Shown here in pieces: positions 1 through 11,035 of a DNA stretch of 64,000 nt. The number at the start of each line of letters is the position of its first letter. Positions within the stretch are counted from its first letter, which is position 1. Made by a program: the position numbers and the translations under genes. Below the pieces are notes generated by a model that made no database searches, had not been told where the DNA came from, and was given only the letters and a program-made list of their open reading frames with translations. The DNA comes from Microcebus murinus (lineage: Eukaryota > Chordata > Mammalia > Primates > Cheirogaleidae), in assembly GCF_040939455.1 (NCBI RefSeq), contig NC_134108.1, positions 3,997,501-4,061,500 on the forward strand, written 5' to 3'.

Positions 1-445
1 CTAACCCCAGTAAGAATAACTTTTATTAAAAAGTCCAAAAACAGTCATTGTTGGCATGGATGTAGAGAGAAAAGAAACACTTACACATTGTTGGTAGGAC
101 TGCAAACTAGTGCAACCTCTCTGGAAAATAATATGCAGATTCCTTAAAGAACTAAAAATAATACCTACTATTTGATCCAGCAATCCCACTACTGGGTATT
201 TACCAAAAGTAAAAGAAGTCATTTTATCAAAAAGACACTTAAACTAGAATGCTTATTGCATCACAATCACAAATATGTGGAATCAACACAAGTGCCCATC
301 AATTCATGAGTAGATTAATAAAATGTTATATATGTACACCATGGAGTACTAATCCATGTAACCAAAACATGTATACCCCCATAATATTCTGAATTTTTTT
401 AAAAAAAGAAGTCCAAATGTAACAAAAAATAATAAAAAAATAAAA
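1..445 (+). mobile_element. L1 3' end, cut by the window edge
   Basis: This is the end of L1 ORF2 plus a short 3' UTR and an A-rich tail, in sense orientation. The wording follows the intact L1 at 48360-49096: a start like 'taaccccagt', then 'ctgcaaactagt', 'gatccagcaatcccact', 'aagtgcccatcaat' and 'caccatggagtact', ending in 'tacccccataatatt' and an A-rich run. Many substitutions and stops make it an older, dead copy. Most of the young-element 3' UTR is missing after the 'caccatggagtact' stretch, so it is internally deleted or of another subfamily. Its 5' part lies outside the window. Confidence 0.88.
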
Positions 446-930
446 GCAGTTAAGAAGCAGCAACCTCAAGAAAAGCTTTCTGCTCTCCCTGTATTTGCCA
501 AAAAACAGAACATAAATTTACAAAATTATCCCTTCTTCCCTCTCTCTCTACCAGGAAGAAAAAGAGTTAATCACCAGAGACAATTCTAGACCTTCACTAG
601 CCTGGAATCTGCACTAGGAGAATCTACATAACAAACTTTTCTAACTAGCCCTTATGTCCATTAGTTTTCCAGATGTTTGCCCTCTCATAATTTGCTACCC
701 TAAGAATCAAGGCCCTTTTCCTTTGTCTTGTTTCTTCTCTATAAATTTGCCGTTCCTTTGCTAAGGTAGAATATGAACTCAATTTCTAACCAAACCATCA
801 AGTTACTCATCATGTTTAATAAACTTCTGTTTGTTTTTCTCTTGTCAATCTATCTTTTGCCAGTCTAATTTACAGGGCCCCAGCCAAAGAACCTAGGATG
901 GGTAGAGAAATGAATTTTTCCTCCCTTACA
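446..930 (+). mobile_element. LTR-like fragment (possible ERV1-type solitary LTR)
   Basis: The stretch has the look of the 3' half of a retroviral LTR: a TATA-like 'tctataaatttgcc' near 740, a polyadenylation signal 'aataaact' near 820 followed by a T-rich R/U5-like segment, and a tail reading 'ggccccagccaaagaacc'. No coding remnant or partner LTR is visible. The family is unassigned; a repeat-library search is needed to name it. Confidence 0.45.
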
Positions 931-1011
931 CCTGCGTTTTTACTTTTGACATGTTCTCTTCTAAGAACGCCATTTATACCAATCATGAGGTCAGAGGTTA
1001 AGTCTTGAGGA

Positions 1012-1184
1012 CACACCGTTAGGCAAACTGTGGCCATAGACCGTCTCCCTGTGGCTCAAAGTGAAGCTGCATTGGAATGCTGCCACTTCGGAACCATCTA
1101 TAGCTGCTTTCACACCACGATGGCAAAGCTGAATAGTTACAACAGAGACTGTACGGCTCTTCAAGAAAAAGTTTGCCAACCCCT
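1012..1184 (-). mobile_element. MER58-like nonautonomous hAT-Charlie element
   Basis: Read on the minus strand it starts 'ggggttggcaaactttttc' and contains 'tacagtctctgttgtaact', a gene-less middle and a far end like 'ggccacagtttgcc'. This is the layout of MER58-class hAT-Charlie MITEs, with similar inverted ends rich in 'gttggcaaact'. Ancient and diverged. The short frames over it carry no meaning. Confidence 0.7.
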
Positions 1185-2464
1185 ACACAGCGGAGACATT
1201 TTTTAAAAAATTTCATGTCTTTATGATATTACTAGAATTTTCAATTAACATTTGAATGCTCATTATGTGTATAGCTTTGTCCTTGGAACCCTAAGTCCAA
1301 TGAGTATCTGTTGAGATAAATACTTAAAAAACATCTCATTAATAGCTTTTCAGTCACCAGTGCCACAGCATTTTCTATCAGACTACTTGATAAGTGACCA
1401 CAGTAACAACATCTCTTTACTTTTTAATTACACTCAATTAATTGCAATGATGTCTAATCTAGTAATAAAAAAGCTCAAGACACCATCAAGTAGTGAAAAA
1501 TATAGTTTTCCTGAACTCTTTTTTCTTGGCACCTTCTGTGAATAAGTGTTATAAGTTTAATTGGTTTAATTACGCCAAACAAAATCTATAAGGAATATGG
1601 TAAATGCAATTAAAATTTAATCAGTTTATGTAGAACAGATACAATCCAAGTTTTCTCAAGCCAAATAAGCTCATAGTAATACTGTTGACCTACTCAGGAC
1701 ATAAAAGAGTTTCTGCATAATGCAGGTGATTATAGTCTCAGTTTGATGTACATAAATGAGAAAATAGGAAATAGTGTGCTGATTCAATCATTCAATTCAA
1801 CTAGCTTGCGTAGCTCAGGGAAATCATTAAAAATGGAACCAGCTATTGAATAATGACACATATTTCACACTCTCAGGGGACTTATACTTTTTTTCACATT
1901 GTTGCATGCTTTGGTGAAACATTAATTTATCTTTGGAGCAAGCAATTTTAAATATGTTTCTTTCTAAAAGATTAAATTAAGATTTCACCTGTGTATTTGT
2001 TTACATATTGATGATCATAGAGTCAAATTATATTTTTGGTTTTGCCAATAAGTTGAATGTATGCATTCGTTGATTTTTTTTTTTGTTATTTAAGTCAATG
2101 AAGCATTTATCCCAAGTACAAAATATATCACTTGAAAGCATAATCATAAATTCCATAGCATTTTTCAGTGCATCAGTTGAAGTAGATATGTATTTTAAAA
2201 ATAGGGGTCACATTAAGGCAGACATCAGAAAAGTTGGTTTAAAATTATGTTTTGACCTAGGCCAAATTGCTGCTACTAATTATGATGAGAATTATTTGTT
2301 TGTTTCTTTTAATTGAATTTCTAAAAGTAATTTATAAAAGTAATGTATGAGGGAAGAGAGTTAAAAATCAAAGAGATAGATCAACAGATTGATTCCTTCT
2401 TGCTACTAATTCCACCACCATGAGGTAATAACAGTTTATTCCTTCCATAGTTTGCTTAAGCCAG
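1185..2464. other. Unassigned A/T-rich interval
   Basis: No gene, RNA or repeat was recognised. The sequence is A/T-rich, with short homopolymer runs such as the T-run near 2075. The frames at 1360-1545 and 2083-2316 are short, low-complexity and have no recognisable domain. Confidence 0.5.
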
Positions 2465-3370
2465 CAGTTCTCACAGGGGTCCGTAGGCTGCTGGGTTCCC
2501 TGAGACCATCTCCAAGGTACACAAAGTCAAAACTGTTTGTATAACAGTATTGAGATTTAGTAGCCTTTTTTCTATATTGACATTTGCAATGATGACACAA
2601 AAGCAGTGGTGGGTAAAAGCTGGTGGCTTAGCAGGAAGGAGTCAAGGCAGTGGCACCAATCTGAACTAGCAGTCATTGTATTCTTCATCGCAATCACGGT
2701 GGGGAAAGATGCCAGTTTCACTTAAGAATATCCTTGTTGGAGCATCAAAAATTATTAATTTTACAAAATTTCAACCCTTAGATACACATCTTTTTTAAAA
2801 TTCTGCTTGATGAAACGTGAAGTACATAAAGCACTTGTGGCACGTACCAAAGTAGGATGGTTGTCTGCAGGAAAATCAAGTGTCATTGTCACATTTGCAA
2901 ATGGAACTAACTGATTTTTTCATTTAACATCATTTTTACTTAAAAGACTGACTGACAAACTATGATTACTCTGACTTGAGAGTTTGGCAGATATTTTGTC
3001 AAAAAAAAAAAAAAAAGAGGAAAGTGAGCCTGTCACATACAGGAAAACAACTGACAGCATTTGTGGCTAATGATTAAATTCAAGCTTGCATGTGAAAAAT
3101 CCAAATTTTGAAAAAATCGTATCTGTGACTGTGAGATCAACAACTTCACAATATTTAAAGACTTTTCTCATGAGATTGGTGATGATATTAATGAATATGA
3201 TCTTTGATACCAGATTATGAAATTTGACAACTTTTCTAAGTTCTGCATAACTCAGTAAACTAATAATTTCTAAATGGTCATTGCATGATGTTGTAAAATT
3301 ATACATGGGTAAAGCATCTTTTGAAAATATGATACTGATGGATTTTAATGTAACAGAGTATGAAAAAAAT
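2465..3370 (+). pseudogene. Decayed hAT-Charlie transposase remnant
   Basis: The left end ('cagcagttctca...') looks like a hAT terminal repeat. The interior follows the 3' half of a Charlie-type transposase on the + strand, with multiple stops and indels. Near 2850-2875 the translation reads KVGWLSAGK, a decayed form of the RWLSRGK-type motif found in hAT/ZBED transposases. Further fragments are 'actgacaaactatg' near 2950, 'gtgagcctgtcac' near 3025 and 'gattttaatgtaac' near 3340. An A16 run near 3001 breaks the frame. No intact product is possible. The frame on the opposite strand at 3067-3306 is a by-product. The exact Charlie subfamily is uncertain. Confidence 0.75.
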
Positions 3371-4199
3371 AATTGTTGTCAGAAGGGTACCTAGCAAAAA
3401 TTCGAAGAAAAATGTATACTATGAAAAAAAATTAACAAAGTAAACAAAATAAGAATTAAGCAAATAGGTATCTTTAATCTTAAATAAATTATTAAAAATG
3501 TCATGGTCATCATTAAAAAAATGATCTCAAGAAAGTAAGATGTTATGGTTAGAATAAAAGTAAACCAGCATAAATGAGAAAATAATAGAAGAGAGATATA
3601 TAAAATCATTATAGAGGTAAAAAAACTTCTGTAGAAGAAAAAATATATATATATAATAATAAACATGTCAAGAATATAGTAAAGTAAGAAGTAATTGATA
3701 TAAAATGGAAATGAACATAAATATAATATGATTTTCAGTAAGGTGACTGGGTGTTAAGAAGAGAAATTCACAAATGAGACACAGAAGTATCATGCAAATA
3801 TACAATTACTATTTGTCAATTAAAAATAATTTTTTTTAAAAAAGAAGTATCATGAGATGTAATAGCAGGAAACTTTTCTGGTATAAAAAGAGATAAATTT
3901 GTACATAGAAGCAGCCCAGTCAGTACTAGTGAAAGAAATAATTCAGAAAAATTAGCACCAAGATAGCCTAGGGAAGTTCTGAACTCCATTAATAAGGAAT
4001 TATATGAATAATTATATAAAAATAAAGTCTCAAAAAAAGTGATTTGATAAATTTATGCCAGTCAAGTTATCCTTAAAATAAAAGACAGCATTTAAGAACT
4101 CAGGGAATACTATATCCATGAACAGTTTCAGAGAAAACAAAAATCTTGAATGTGAGAAAAAAAAATACATATATATGTACACACACACATGTACACATA
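3371..4199. other. Unassigned A-rich interval
   Basis: Very A/T-rich DNA with no recognisable gene or family. Purine-rich tracts near 3400-3700 give a long hydrophobic minus-strand frame that is only a composition artefact. Confidence 0.5.
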
Positions 4200-4206
4200 T
4201 ATATAT
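4166..4206. repeat. (TA)/(CA) microsatellite
   Basis: Alternating 'atatat' and 'acacac' blocks of about 40 bp, next to the start of the old L1. Confidence 0.8.
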
Positions 4207-4621
4207 TCCATTTTTGATGTGCTCTGTCATATTTTCCAACAATAGTTTGTAGTTTCCAGTGTACAGGTCCTTTAAAACATTTATCAGATTTATCCCTAAG
4301 AAGTTCATAATTTTTATGCTATTACAAATGATTTTTTAAATATAATTTTTAAAAAATTTTATTGGTGGTATACAGAAATACAGTTTTGGTATATTGATCT
4401 TGCTACAACTTTGCTAAAAATCACTTATGAGTTCTAAAAGGTTTTATACATTCTCTCGGTTTTTCTAGATTATCATGTCCACAAGCAAAGACAATTGTAC
4501 TTTTTCCTCTGCAACCTGTATGGCTTTAATGTATTTTTCTTGCCTGGTTGTATTGAATAGAACTGCCAGCACAAGGATGACTAATAGTGATAAGAGTAGA
4601 CATCCTTGTCCTGTTCTTACC
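4200..4621 (-). mobile_element. Old L1 ORF2 remnant, antisense (part 1)
   Basis: Read on the minus strand, this is the reverse-transcriptase part of an ancient L1 ORF2. The + strand shows typical antisense L1 wording such as 'catccttgtcctgttc' and 'attgaatagaactgcc' (compare 57310-57360 in the young L1). It is full of stops. It is the 3'-most surviving part of an element that resumes after the LTR at 4622-5038. Confidence 0.85.
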
Positions 4622-5038
4622 TTAGAGGTCATATTAGCTTGCTAGAATTGACATAATAAAATAGCACAGACTTGAGGGCCTAAACATCAGAAATTGTTTT
4701 TCTCCCAGTTCTGGAGGCTGGATGCCCGGGATCTAGGTGTGAACGGATTTGGTTTCTCCTGAGTCCTCAACCGCATGGCTTGCACATGACTATCTTCTCA
4801 CTGTATCTTCACATGGCCTTTCCTCTGTGTGCAGACATCCTCTTATCTCTTCTATGTCCTAATATCCTCCTCTTGTAAGGATACCACTCAGATTGGATCA
4901 GGGCACACCTTAACAGCCTCATTTTAACTTTATTACCTCTTTAAAAGCCCTATATCTGAATATTGTATAGCATTCTGAGCTATTGGGGGTCAGGGCTTCA
5001 ACATATGAATTTGGGGGGTGCAATTGACTACAGCACAG
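4622..5038 (-). mobile_element. MLT1-type MaLR solitary LTR, antisense
   Basis: On the minus strand it begins 'tgtgctgtagtcaattg' and continues 'aaattcatatgttgaagcc', as MLT1 LTRs of the ERVL-MaLR group do. Near the other end are 'ccagcctccagaactgg' and 'ttaggccctcaagtctgtg'. It splits the old L1, so it inserted later. No internal retroviral sequence is present, which fits a solo LTR. Confidence 0.8.
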
Positions 5039-5255
5039 AATGAAAGCTTTCATTTTTGCTATTGAACAGGATACTATAAATGTCTTTCATCGGGTTATGT
5101 AAATTGCCTTCCATTTCTAATTTAATAGAAGTTTGTATCAGGAATGGAAAAGTTTGATTTTGAAAAGTGCTTTTTCTGCATCTGTTACAGTGATTGTATG
5201 ACTTTTCTTTTGTACTTTGTGAATATGGTGAGATAGGCAGGATTTGAATAAGTTT
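5039..5255 (-). mobile_element. Old L1 ORF2 remnant, antisense (part 2)
   Basis: This continues the antisense L1 of part 1. The + strand wording 'aaaagtgctttttctgcat' is the reverse of the segment coding the first catalytic-aspartate motif of the reverse transcriptase (DAEKAFD in the young copies). It ends where the next LTR begins. Confidence 0.8.
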
Positions 5256-5790
5256 CCCAAGATTTTCCACCACTGCTGTACCCAGTGTACATGCCCTGCA
5301 TAAGCCCCATGACTTTGAATGTGGCGAATGTGATGAATTTTACTCGCATGATTAGGATATTTTATAGGGCACACTTGACTGTGAGAAAGGGAGATTATCA
5401 CATGAGCTCATTAAAAGCAGAAAGCTTCTACCAACTAGTGTGGAGGAGGAAATCGGAGATGTGAAGCATGAGAAGGACTTGACACACTGCTACATGGCCT
5501 GGCGATGGAGGGGACCACATATTAAGGAATCCGAACCAGCTCTCGGGGCTGACTGCAGCCCCCAGCTGACAGCCAGCATAAAATGTGGACCTGGGACATA
5601 CCGCCGCAGGGAACTGAATTCTGCCAACAAGAGTGCACACAGAAGATTTCCCCCCTAGAGCCTCCACCTACTAACTCAAACCACTCAACACTTTTATTTC
5701 ATCCTGTGACATCTAGAGCAAAGACCTCAGCCTCATCCTGCGAACGTTGGACATGCAGACTTTGTGCTAATAGATGAATGTTACTTTTTG
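5256..5790 (+). mobile_element. MaLR/MLT1-like LTR, sense
   Basis: The wording 'cagccagca', 'ggaactgaattctgccaac' and 'cctagagcctcca' is typical of a MaLR-type LTR read in sense orientation. It interrupts the same old L1. The frames at 5440-5658 and 5583-5777 lie inside it and have no coding meaning. The subfamily is uncertain. Confidence 0.6.
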
Positions 5791-5799
5791 AGAGTCATC

Positions 5800-5958
5800 A
5801 ATGTTATTGCTTGTACCAACAGTATGCTGTTTTTCTTTATTGCCGAGTAGTGTTCTACTGTGTGGATGGATGTAGCACAAATTGTTTATATTTGGTCATG
5901 GACATTTGAGTTGCTTCCAGGTTTTTATTTTTTGCTGTTACAAACAAAAACTTGTAAG
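5800..5958 (-). mobile_element. Old L1 3' UTR fragment, antisense
   Basis: 'gagtagtgttctactgtgtg' and 'gacatttgagttgcttcca' are the antisense form of an old L1 3' end (compare 17100-17180). It comes from a different part of L1 than its neighbours, so it is probably a separate insertion. Confidence 0.7.
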
Positions 5959-5960
5959 AA

Positions 5961-5963
5961 GTA

Positions 5964-6014
<51 letters not shown>

Positions 6015-6017
6015 ATA
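5961..6017. repeat. (AAAT)n microsatellite
   Basis: About 14 uninterrupted units of 'aaat' adjoin the end of the L1 fragment, probably grown from an A-rich tail. Confidence 0.95.
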
Positions 6018-8445
6018 GTGTTACTTTAAATGGCCAAATTTGTAGTAATTTGTTATATAGGATTAGGAAACCAATAGATATTGTGAATTAATTAACTTGA
6101 TTGATTTTGGCCTGTTGAATCAACTTTGCATTCTGGGATAAATCTGATTTGCTTATTCTTTCCAAATACCACATAAATGCAAATCATGCTAAAACTTTGT
6201 TTAAATGTTTACATCTATGCTCATGAGAAATATGGGTCTGTACTTTTGGTAACATTTTGTCCTAGTTTTCATATTAGGGCAAGGCAGGTAGCACAAAATG
6301 AGTTGGAAGTATCCCTTTCTCATCAATTTTCTGGAGTAATTTATTCAGATTTAGCATTATTTCTTCCTTAAATGTTTGATAGAATTTATCCATAAAACCA
6401 TCTATGTCTGTCTGTTACCTTGTAAGAGGGTTTTAACTAAAAATTCAATTTTTTTATAGGTGTATGGCTATTTAAATAACTAATTTCTTGTGGAGTGAAA
6501 TTCATTATGTATATGCTCCAAGGAATTTATCTGTTCCATCTGAATTTTCAAATTTATTGGCATAAAGGTGTTCATAATATTTATTGTCCTTTTGCTATTT
6601 TTAGAAACTGTGTTGATACTACCCCTCATTCCTGATATGGGCAATTTGTGTCTTCTCCCTTTTTTCTACTGACCACTCTAGTTAGAGGCTTATCAATTTT
6701 ATCGATTTTCTCAGAAAACCACCTTTAGTTTTCATTGATTTTCTCTATTGTTTTTCTGTTTTATATTTCATTTATCATTGTTCTTGTCTTTATTATTTCC
6801 TTTCCTCTACTTACATTGCTTTTAAACTTCTCGTTTTTCTAGTTGTGAAGGTGGAAGCTGAGGTTATTGATTAAATACTTTTCTCTTGTTTTAATATAGG
6901 TATTGTGCTATTTAATATAAATTTTAGCTTAAACCCTGCTTTAATGAAATTCCAGAAATTTTTATATACTATGTGTTTATTTTCATTCAATTAAAAATAT
7001 TTTTAAATATCTTTTTGAGATCATTTAGAAGTATGGTTTTTAGTTTCCAAATAATTGATGATTTTCCAGAGATCTTTCTATTATCAATTTCTAATTTAAT
7101 TCTATTGTGGTCATAGAAAATACTCTATATCATCTGAATCCTTTTAAATTTAGTGTGACTTGTTTTATGACCCAGAATATTATCTATCTTGGTAAATAGG
7201 CACTTGAATAGTGTTTATTTTATTGTTTTGAGGTGGAGTTCTACAAATATCTCTTATCAATTATTAGTTTGATAGTATTATTCAGTTCTTCCTTATTCTT
7301 TCTGATTTTCTGCCTACTTGTTTTATAAATTATTGAGAGATATATTGAAACCTCTGAGAATTGTGAATTTGAACATTTTCCTTACAGTTTTAACCACATT
7401 TTTCTTCATGTATTTTGAAGATGCAAAAGTATTAGGTGCAATTGATATGAAAGTGTTGGGCTTGTTATGTCCTCTTAATCAACTGACCCTTTCCGTATTA
7501 TGAAACGCTCTTCACCATTGGAAATATTCTGTTCTACAATCTTTTTCTGATGTGAATGTCACCTCTGAAGCTTCTTTAGATTAGTGATAGTGTTACCATA
7601 TTATATATTTTTCCATCTTTGATTTTTAACTTATTTATTTGTGGCTTCAGGTTTTAATTTTTTTTCACTATTATATACTTTAAATATCTTTTCTGTCACC
7701 TTCTTTCCCTTTGAGGAGTCAAATTACAGCTATATATTCTGTTCAAAGTTGCCCTACAGCTCGTTGATGCTTTGTATATTTAAAAAAAAAATATTCCATC
7801 TAATGTGTGGTAAATTCTATTCAATGAATTTACCACACATTAGATGTATGGTAAATACCCCTCACTTGCTGTAGTTTTTATCTCTAGAGCTTCCATTTTT
7901 ATTTTTATTGTAACTATTTGTCTCTACCTAACTTTTTGACCATACTTAATGTCATTCTAAGAACTGTTTGCTTCTTTCAGTTCTTGCTTTTAAGATTTGT
8001 TTAGTGAGATCAGAGCAACACTTAGTCTTGGGCTGATCACACCCTGTACAATCACAAGACCTGAGCACTCTACTCAAACTCCAAACAGATGAATTTTCCC
8101 TGGTAGGTGGGAAAAGGCACTATTTCCAGCCATGTGGGAGCGCCAGATACTATTCCCTCCAATCCTTTTGGACACATTTCATCAGGCCTTGAGCTGTTTT
8201 CTCCCAAAGGAGTACTGGCTAGTACTTTACTGAATGCTTGAGGGGATCTTCTGAAGACTTTGGGGCTCTCTCACTGCACAGCATTTTCCTCTCTTATACT
8301 CTTGTTCTGAAAACTCTAGGTTTCTCAGTGTCTCTCTGGATCTTGGTTCTTCCTCCTTGACGTAGGAAGTTACTGAGTTCTGCCTGGATTTGTCTCCCTG
8401 TACCATGCTATATGAATGGCCTATAATCTGGAGCAATTATTCAGC
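6018..8445 (-). mobile_element. Old L1 (ORF2 to 5' part), antisense (part 3)
   Basis: The ancient antisense L1 continues. It runs from the reverse-transcriptase start ('tttgcattctgggataaat' near 6125), through the linker ('aatttgtgtcttctccctt' near 6645) and the endonuclease region near 7090-7330, into ORF1/5' UTR-like sequence to about 8445. Stops and indels are dense. It contains the perfect hairpin at 7797-7846. The right-hand boundary is approximate. Confidence 0.8.
7797..7846. repeat. Perfect inverted repeat: 21-bp arms, 8-bp loop
   Basis: The left arm (7797-7817) is the exact reverse complement of the right arm (7826-7846), with loop 'tattcaat' between. A degenerate third copy of part of the arm ('gtatggtaaatacc') follows directly. 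It lies inside dead L1 sequence and is not part of a transposon end. Confidence 0.95.
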
Positions 8446-10344
8446 TTCATGCAATAGAATTTAAATAGTGTTATTGGCTACATAATGTACCTGGTCCACA
8501 TCTGATTGGAAGATAGAATTTCAGGAAGAGTTTCAATTCAATGCCCCCCACTATTTCCACATTAATTTCACTCCAGATTATAACCACCCACATGATAAAT
8601 TTGAGGAGCCAGCAGTGAGCGTGGTAAAGTAGAGTTCAGTTTCAAGTGGCCCATAGAGAACTGTGTATTCTCCACATCAAACCTTTAAAACTCTGAACTT
8701 ATATAGAAGATGGGAAAGCAAATATTCTTCATCAGTTCCACCTGTGTCATTTTTACAGAGAAGCCATATTTATGACCAAGGAAGCATTTCTTGGGGTTTA
8801 TCAGATTTTCTCAGTGAGTTCCCAGGAAATGAAAGTAAAGTAAGAATAGCCCAAAGCAGATGTCTGACTATTCAGAGCTCTCCTGCCTTAATTGTTAACA
8901 GAGAGAAAGAAAGGTTACCTGTGTGTTTAGATTTTCTTATAATAGGTATCAAGTATGATGGTTCTTCAAATAATGCCTAGAAGACATGTATAGAAACAAT
9001 GAACATTTATTCCACATTTGTTATTTAACTGAGTAAAAATTTTCTATTGGGAGCAGTCATACCTCTATTATAAAAACCATGATGTTGCCCAGTTTTCTAG
9101 ATGTAATGTAGATACAGTAAGAAAATAAAAAATGTTACTGTTGACTAAATGCTAACTGGGCATAAAAGCTAAACCTTCCCTGGTTGTAAGGATTGTAAAA
9201 TCATAGAAGAGATTGTCCAGACTGGTGGTGCAATTGCTTTTCCTAGAGAGAACTTTCAAAATAGGCTAGTCCCCCAAGCATTCTGAACAATTAAGATGCA
9301 GGTGCAGCCAGCCATGCCTGCAGAGAAGTCTGAATGCAGGAGTCTAAAGAGAGTGTCTTTAAAGGGACAGTAGTTGGTCTTTGATGTTGGATTGAACTTT
9401 TCCACCATTGGTATGTTTTATAACAAAAAATGAAAACCATTTAAATAATTCAAGAGGAGCCTATCAGTCTGCAGCTAACCAACAAAAGAAGAGTTGAATG
9501 ACTAAGCCAACTTTTGATTACAAACAAGAGAGAAAATAAGGCACAGCCAGTCTGTGGGAAAGTATAATTTTCAATACAAAGACCACTTGCTGAGTCAAAA
9601 ACACCCTGTAACTGTCAGGCAAGTGTGTTTTCAACAGGCTCCCTGAAACAAAGCAAAGGAACAACTTGCATGTAATGATCTATTTAAGGATGACTCAACA
9701 GTCAACTGTCTTTTCAAATGTAACAGCTGTTTACCACATTTAAAAAATCCACAGGTAGCCTGGTACAACCTGGATATCCAATGAAACAGTATGCATTTTC
9801 GCTTGGGGGCAGAAATCATTTGCAATGCAAAAGAAACTGCATGAGTGACCCAGAGGAACTGCCAGTGTTCCCTGGATGAAGGGAAATAACCAAAACAATA
9901 TTGCTAATTTTGCTACAGGTTTTAACTAATTTAGAAAGTAGATTGGACTTTGAGTACATGAAATTAGTGAGTAGACTGTGTACCCTGCCAAGTTCAATTG
10001 TATCCCTTACCACCTACAGCAAGAATCATCAAGTGAGGGAGACTCAAGACAATAGTGGAGTAGGTTCATGAGGCTCTGGCATGAACTGTGCTGGTTTCCA
10101 GTGTGGTGGGCTTTTCACAGACATGAATGGTTCATGCTCCAATGCTCCAGGTGGCTTCAGATGAAAGAAATAAAACAAAATTTTCACAGCATGAGATGCT
10201 TAACTGAGATAAAACTATCCTTTTTTGCCAAAATGTTTGTAACTTGAATTCAACAACTGGTTTTAAACATCAAATTGTGAAAGTTGTTTTTCATTGCCAG
10301 TACAATCATAAAATTGGAATATTGGAACAAGAGAAAACACAACA
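8446..10344. other. Unassigned interval with an unrecognised 105-codon frame
   Basis: No family was recognised. The longest frame, 8663-8980 (+), encodes 105 residues with no known domain, no signal peptide and unremarkable composition. Nothing around it (promoter, splice signals, conservation seen here) supports a gene. The A/T-rich noncoding character continues to 10344. Confidence 0.5.
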
Positions 10345-10445
10345 TTTATCTCACAGACTTCATTTTATGGATGGAGAATGCAAAGCACTGAAAGTTTAAT
10401 AACCTATCCCAGTAAAATGCATGTATTGTATTCAGTCCTGAATAC
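10345..10445 (-). mobile_element. MIR fragment, antisense
   Basis: 'cattttatggatggagaa', 'gcactgaaagtttaataac' and 'attcagtcctgaatac' follow the antisense MIR core region (lower-stem 'cattttacagatgagg' type wording). Ancient tRNA-derived SINE. Boundaries are approximate. Confidence 0.65.
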
Positions 10446-10699
10446 AGGTTTTGGCAAGTTTGGGCTGCCAAACCGCAGCCACCTATAATGATGTTAAGTG
10501 ATGAGTGAATACATCACAGTTGAGTCACTGCTACTATGAAAATTCGGAAGACTAGCTTTTTGTGCAAGCTCATTATCTCATCTGTCTTAATCTCAATTGG
10601 CCCATGGGGAACTCTTGGTTCTTCATAACAATATACTAAGTCACTTGCCTGAAGTAGTATACTCTAAAATCCCCATTCCTGCATTCTGATAATATTCTA

Positions 10700-11035
10700 G
10701 GACAGAGTTCAGCAAGTGTTTTCCGAAAAAGGCCCAACAGGAATGGTTTCAGGTACCGTGGCCATCTAGTGTGTCATTGCCACTCAACTGCCATTGCAGC
10801 ACGGAAAGAACCACAAACAAAACCTAACCTGATGAGCAAGGTTGCGCTTCCATAGAATGTTGTTTAAGGACAATGAAATTTGACTCTTGTATCATTTTCA
10901 TGTAAAATAAATTGGTCTCCTTTTGGTTTTTTCCAGCCATTTAAAAATGTATTATTAGCTTGTGGGCTATATGAACGTAGTTGTAGATCAGGATTTGGAC
11001 CATGGGGTGCAGTTTGCTGACCCTTGTTCTAGGAG
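10700..11035. mobile_element. hAT-Charlie-type nonautonomous transposon
   Basis: The ends are imperfect inverted repeats: 'agagttcagcaagtgtttt' on the left and 'gcagtttgctgacccttgttct' in reverse on the right. Inside, 'catttaaaaatg' and 'ttagcttgtgggctatatga' match the gene-less middle of Charlie MITEs. It has no frame of interest. Subfamily is not assigned. Confidence 0.75.

Noticed and set aside
5964..6017. Possible CRISPR-like regular repeat
   Set aside because: It is a plain (AAAT)n microsatellite without spacers, and the genome is that of a mammal.
8663..8980. 105-codon frame considered as a small gene
   Set aside because: No domain, no promoter or splice evidence, and one such frame is expected in 64 kb of noncoding DNA.
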